Positions 61,719 through 64,000 of a stretch of DNA of 64,000 nt are shown here, one piece after another (the first letter of the stretch is position 1; each line of letters starts with the position of its first letter). The position numbers and the translations under genes were made by a program. The notes under the pieces were generated by a model that was not told where the DNA came from, did not search any database, and was given only the letters and a program-made list of their open reading frames with translations. The DNA is from an uncultured Prevotella sp. (GTDB lineage: Bacteria > Bacteroidota > Bacteroidia > Bacteroidales > Bacteroidaceae): NCBI GenBank assembly GCA_947164965.1, contig CAMUYR010000007.1:62001-126000 (forward strand). Direction: 5' to 3'.

Positions 61719-63878
61719 ATGAAAGTTTATCAAACTAACGAAATCAAAAACATCGCACTCATTGGCAGTGCGGGTAGCGGCAAGACTACTCTTGCCGAAA
61801 GTATGGTCTACGAAGCTGGCATCATCAAGCGCCGCGGTACTGTAGAGGGTAAGAACACTATGAGCGACTACTTCCCTGTTGAACAGGAATATGGCTACTC
61901 GGTGTTCTCAACTGTTTTTCATGTGGAGTGGAACAACAAGAAGCTGAACATCATCGACTGTCCGGGTTCTGACGACTTCGTGGGTGGCAGTATCACCGCT
62001 ATGAACGTCACCGACCAGGCTGTCATCCTCATCAACGGCCAGTACGGTCCCGAGGTAGGTACGATGAACGCTTTCCGCAACACGGAGAAGCTGAAGAAGC
62101 CCGTCATCTTCCTGGTTAACCAGCTGGACCGCGACAACTGCGACTTCGATGCCATTCTGAATCAGCTGAAGGAGGTCTATGGTCCTAACTGCGTTCCCGT
62201 TCAGTATCCTATTGCTACGGGTGCTGGCTTCAACAGCGTCATCGACGTGCTGTTGATGAAGAAGTACTCTTGGAAGCCTGAGGGTGGTGCGCCCATCATC
62301 GAGGACATTCCTGCCGATCAGCTGGAGAAGGCCAAGGAGTGGAAAGCCGCTTTGGTAGAGGCTGCTGCTGCTGGTGATGATACACTGATGGAGAAGTTCT
62401 TCGAGAGCGAGGACCTCAGCGAGGACGAGATGCGCGAGGGTATCCGTAAGGGTCTTGTAACTCGTAGTATCTTCCCTGTATTCTGTGTTTGTGCAGGTCG
62501 TGATATGGGTGTACGCCGTCTGATGGAGTTCCTCGGCAACGTGGTTCCCTTCGTCAGCGAGATGCCCGTTATCAAGAATGCTGCCGGCAAGGAGGTTCCT
62601 GCTGACGCCAGTGCTCCCACATCACTCTATTTCTTCAAGACTGGTGTTGAGCCCCATATCGGTGAGGTTCAGTACTTCAAGGTGATGAGTGGCTCTGTTA
62701 AGAGCGGTGACGACTTGACCAACGCTGATCGTGGTTCTAAGGAGCGCATCGGTACGCTGTATGCTTGTGCTGGTGCCAACCGCATACAGGTTGACGAGTT
62801 GCGTGCTGGTGATATTGGCTGTACTGTGAAGCTGAAGGATGTCAAGACCGGTAACACGCTGAACGGTAAGGATGTAGAGAATAAGTTCGACTTCATCAAG
62901 TATCCTAACTCGAAGTTCTCACGTGCCATCAAGGCCGTCAACGAGGCTGAGACCGAGAAAATGATGGCTGCCCTGCAGAAGATGCGTCAGGAAGATCCTA
63001 CATGGGTTGTTGAGCAGTCTAAGGAGTTGCGGCAGATTATTGTTCATGGTCAGGGTGAGTTCCACCTGCGTACCTTGAAGTGGCGTATGGAGAACAATGA
63101 GAAGATTCAGATTGAATATCAGGAGCCGAAGATTCCTTATCGTGAGACTATCACTAAGATGGCTCGTGCCGACTATCGCCATAAGAAGCAGTCAGGTGGT
63201 GCTGGTCAGTTCGGTGAGGTCCACCTGATTGTTGAGCCTTATACCGATGGTATGCCTGATCCTACAAGCTTTACCATCAATGGTCAGGAGTTCAAGATGA
63301 ACATCAAGTCAAAGGAAGAGAAGGACCTCGAATGGGGTGGTAAGCTCGTCTTCATCAACAGCGTTGTCGGTGGTGCTATCGATATGCGTTTCATGCCCGC
63401 TATTCTGAAGGGTATCATGGAGCGCATGGAGCAGGGGCCATTGACAGGTTCTTATGCCCGTGACGTTCGCGTGATTGTATACGACGGTAAGATGCACCCA
63501 GTTGACTCTAACGAGCTTTCGTTCATGCTGGCTGCACGCAACGCCTTCTCAGCTGCCTTCAAGGAGGCTGGTCCAAAGGTGCTCGAACCTATCTATGATC
63601 TTGAAGTGCTCGTTCCTGGTGACTACATGGGTGATGTCATGAGTGATCTGCAGGGTCGCCGTGCTATCATCATGGGTATGGACTCTGAGGCAGGTTATCA
63701 GAAACTCTCTGCTAAGATTCCTCTCAAGGAACTGGCTTCTTACTCTATCGCCCTCTCATCTTTGACGGGTGGCCGTGCATCGTTCACTACCACGTTCTCT
63801 AGCTATGAGCTCGTGCCGAACGATATCCAGCAGGCTCTCATCAAGCAGCATGAGGAAGAGATGAAGGAAGAAGACTAA
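61719..63878 (+). CDS. fusA2: Elongation factor G paralogue (EF-G2 type) lacking the catalytic histidine
   Basis: 719 residues with the full EF-G domain order. The P-loop is GSAGSGKTT (16-24) instead of AHIDAGKTT. The G3 motif is DCPGSDDF (80-87) instead of DTPGHVDF, so the catalytic histidine is replaced by S84. The G4 motif is NQLD (134-137) instead of NKMD. The C-terminal domains (KKQSGGAGQFGEVHLIVEP, GDYMGDVMSDLQGRRA) are well conserved. B. thetaiotaomicron has a similar EF-G2 that supports translocation without GTP hydrolysis and is made under carbon limitation; I infer the same class. A lipoprotein gene begins at the next base after the stop. Confidence 0.88.
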   Translation: MKVYQTNEIKNIALIGSAGSGKTTLAESMVYEAGIIKRRGTVEGKNTMSDYFPVEQEYGYSVFSTVFHVEWNNKKLNIIDCPGSDDFVGGSITAMNVTDQAVILINGQYGPEVGTMNAFRNTEKLKKPVIFLVNQLDRDNCDFDAILNQLKEVYGPNCVPVQYPIATGAGFNSVIDVLLMKKYSWKPEGGAPIIEDIPADQLEKAKEWKAALVEAAAAGDDTLMEKFFESEDLSEDEMREGIRKGLVTRSIFPVFCVCAGRDMGVRRLMEFLGNVVPFVSEMPVIKNAAGKEVPADASAPTSLYFFKTGVEPHIGEVQYFKVMSGSVKSGDDLTNADRGSKERIGTLYACAGANRIQVDELRAGDIGCTVKLKDVKTGNTLNGKDVENKFDFIKYPNSKFSRAIKAVNEAETEKMMAALQKMRQEDPTWVVEQSKELRQIIVHGQGEFHLRTLKWRMENNEKIQIEYQEPKIPYRETITKMARADYRHKKQSGGAGQFGEVHLIVEPYTDGMPDPTSFTINGQEFKMNIKSKEEKDLEWGGKLVFINSVVGGAIDMRFMPAILKGIMERMEQGPLTGSYARDVRVIVYDGKMHPVDSNELSFMLAARNAFSAAFKEAGPKVLEPIYDLEVLVPGDYMGDVMSDLQGRRAIIMGMDSEAGYQKLSAKIPLKELASYSIALSSLTGGRASFTTTFSSYELVPNDIQQALIKQHEEEMKEED

Positions 63879-64000
63879 ATGCGTAGACTGCTAGTCTTAC
63901 TACTACCGCTCTGTGTGCTTGCCTGTTCAAATACAGGTCGCATGCAGAGCGGTACCATTTTACCCGAAGATGTGGAGTTGAGAGCTGGTGACGTGGTGTT
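63879..64000 (+). CDS. Lipoprotein, YiiX/NlpC-P60-like, 3' end cut by the window
   Basis: The 40 visible codons give a signal peptide MRRLLVLLLPLCVLAC with a lipobox ending in C16, then SNTGRMQSGTILPEDVELRAGDVVF. The ELRAGDVVF segment resembles the start of YiiX/YebB-type papain-like hydrolases (LQxGDLxFR). The family call is tentative because only the N-terminus is present. The gene abuts the EF-G paralogue (stop codon followed directly by ATG) and is probably in its operon. Confidence 0.6.
   Translation, partial: MRRLLVLLLPLCVLACSNTGRMQSGTILPEDVELRAGDVV

Overview
This window looks like chromosomal DNA of a Bacteroidales bacterium, most likely Prevotella or a close relative. The clearest sign is the promoter type: the Bacteroidota -7 box TAnnTTTG stands upstream of about twenty genes. 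A tmRNA with tag GENNYALAA, type IX-like C-terminal tails, capsule genes of the Wzi/Wzx/Wzy/Wza type and BT4734-like primase modules agree with this. No insertion sequence, CRISPR array or intact prophage was seen.

Left part (1-10.3 kb): a secreted EEP-family hydrolase and uridine kinase; a DUF308 membrane protein; a histidine phosphatase whose 3' end runs into a convergent repeat protein gene; then a minus-strand unit of wzi, a small lipoprotein and an initiating sugar transferase. A VirE/DUF3874 primase-helicase-like gene and a DUF6078 gene flank a 567-base palindrome-rich intergenic region.

Polysaccharide locus (10.4-22.5 kb): a secreted GH16 glycanase faces a nine-gene minus-strand cluster that runs from a Wza-like exporter through Wzz, Wzx, Wzy, four glycosyltransferases and an acyltransferase. 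The middle of the cluster is visibly AT-rich, as expected for exchangeable O-antigen or exopolysaccharide genes. tmRNA lies just upstream, in the opposite direction.

Central part (23-39 kb): a D-lactate module (fused FAD/Fe-S dehydrogenase with a DUF4380 gene, divergent from lactate permease), a BaiN-like flavoprotein, and an esterase with a second, degenerate esterase half. Next comes a compact minus-strand operon tatA-tatC-polyferredoxin-aldo/keto reductase, in which both downstream products carry twin-arginine motifs. An MgtC-like gene and a surface protein with a FISUMP domain follow; the latter sits behind a long structured leader.

Second primase module (39-45 kb): an unrecognised two-gene operon, a small unknown protein, a separate BT4734-like primase domain, a PriCT-2/DUF3987 protein, tandem 22-base iteron-like repeats and an HU-like gene. 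Its repeats resemble those at the first primase gene 35 kb away.

Right part (45-64 kb): pantothenate kinase behind tRNA-Phe, the thiL/pnp/lpxK/sppA unit, groES-groEL behind a sigma-54-type promoter, a GH127/symporter/GH31/beta-helix pentose-glycan locus without SusCD, hemW, an EF-G paralogue lacking the catalytic histidine, and the start of a YiiX-like lipoprotein gene cut by the window end.

A recurrent theme is short dispersed repeats inside coding DNA: GC-rich palindromes in tatA, tatC and the HU gene, a GGCTGTTGGC-type repeat supplying two signal peptides, and a repeat-like linker in the polyferredoxin.
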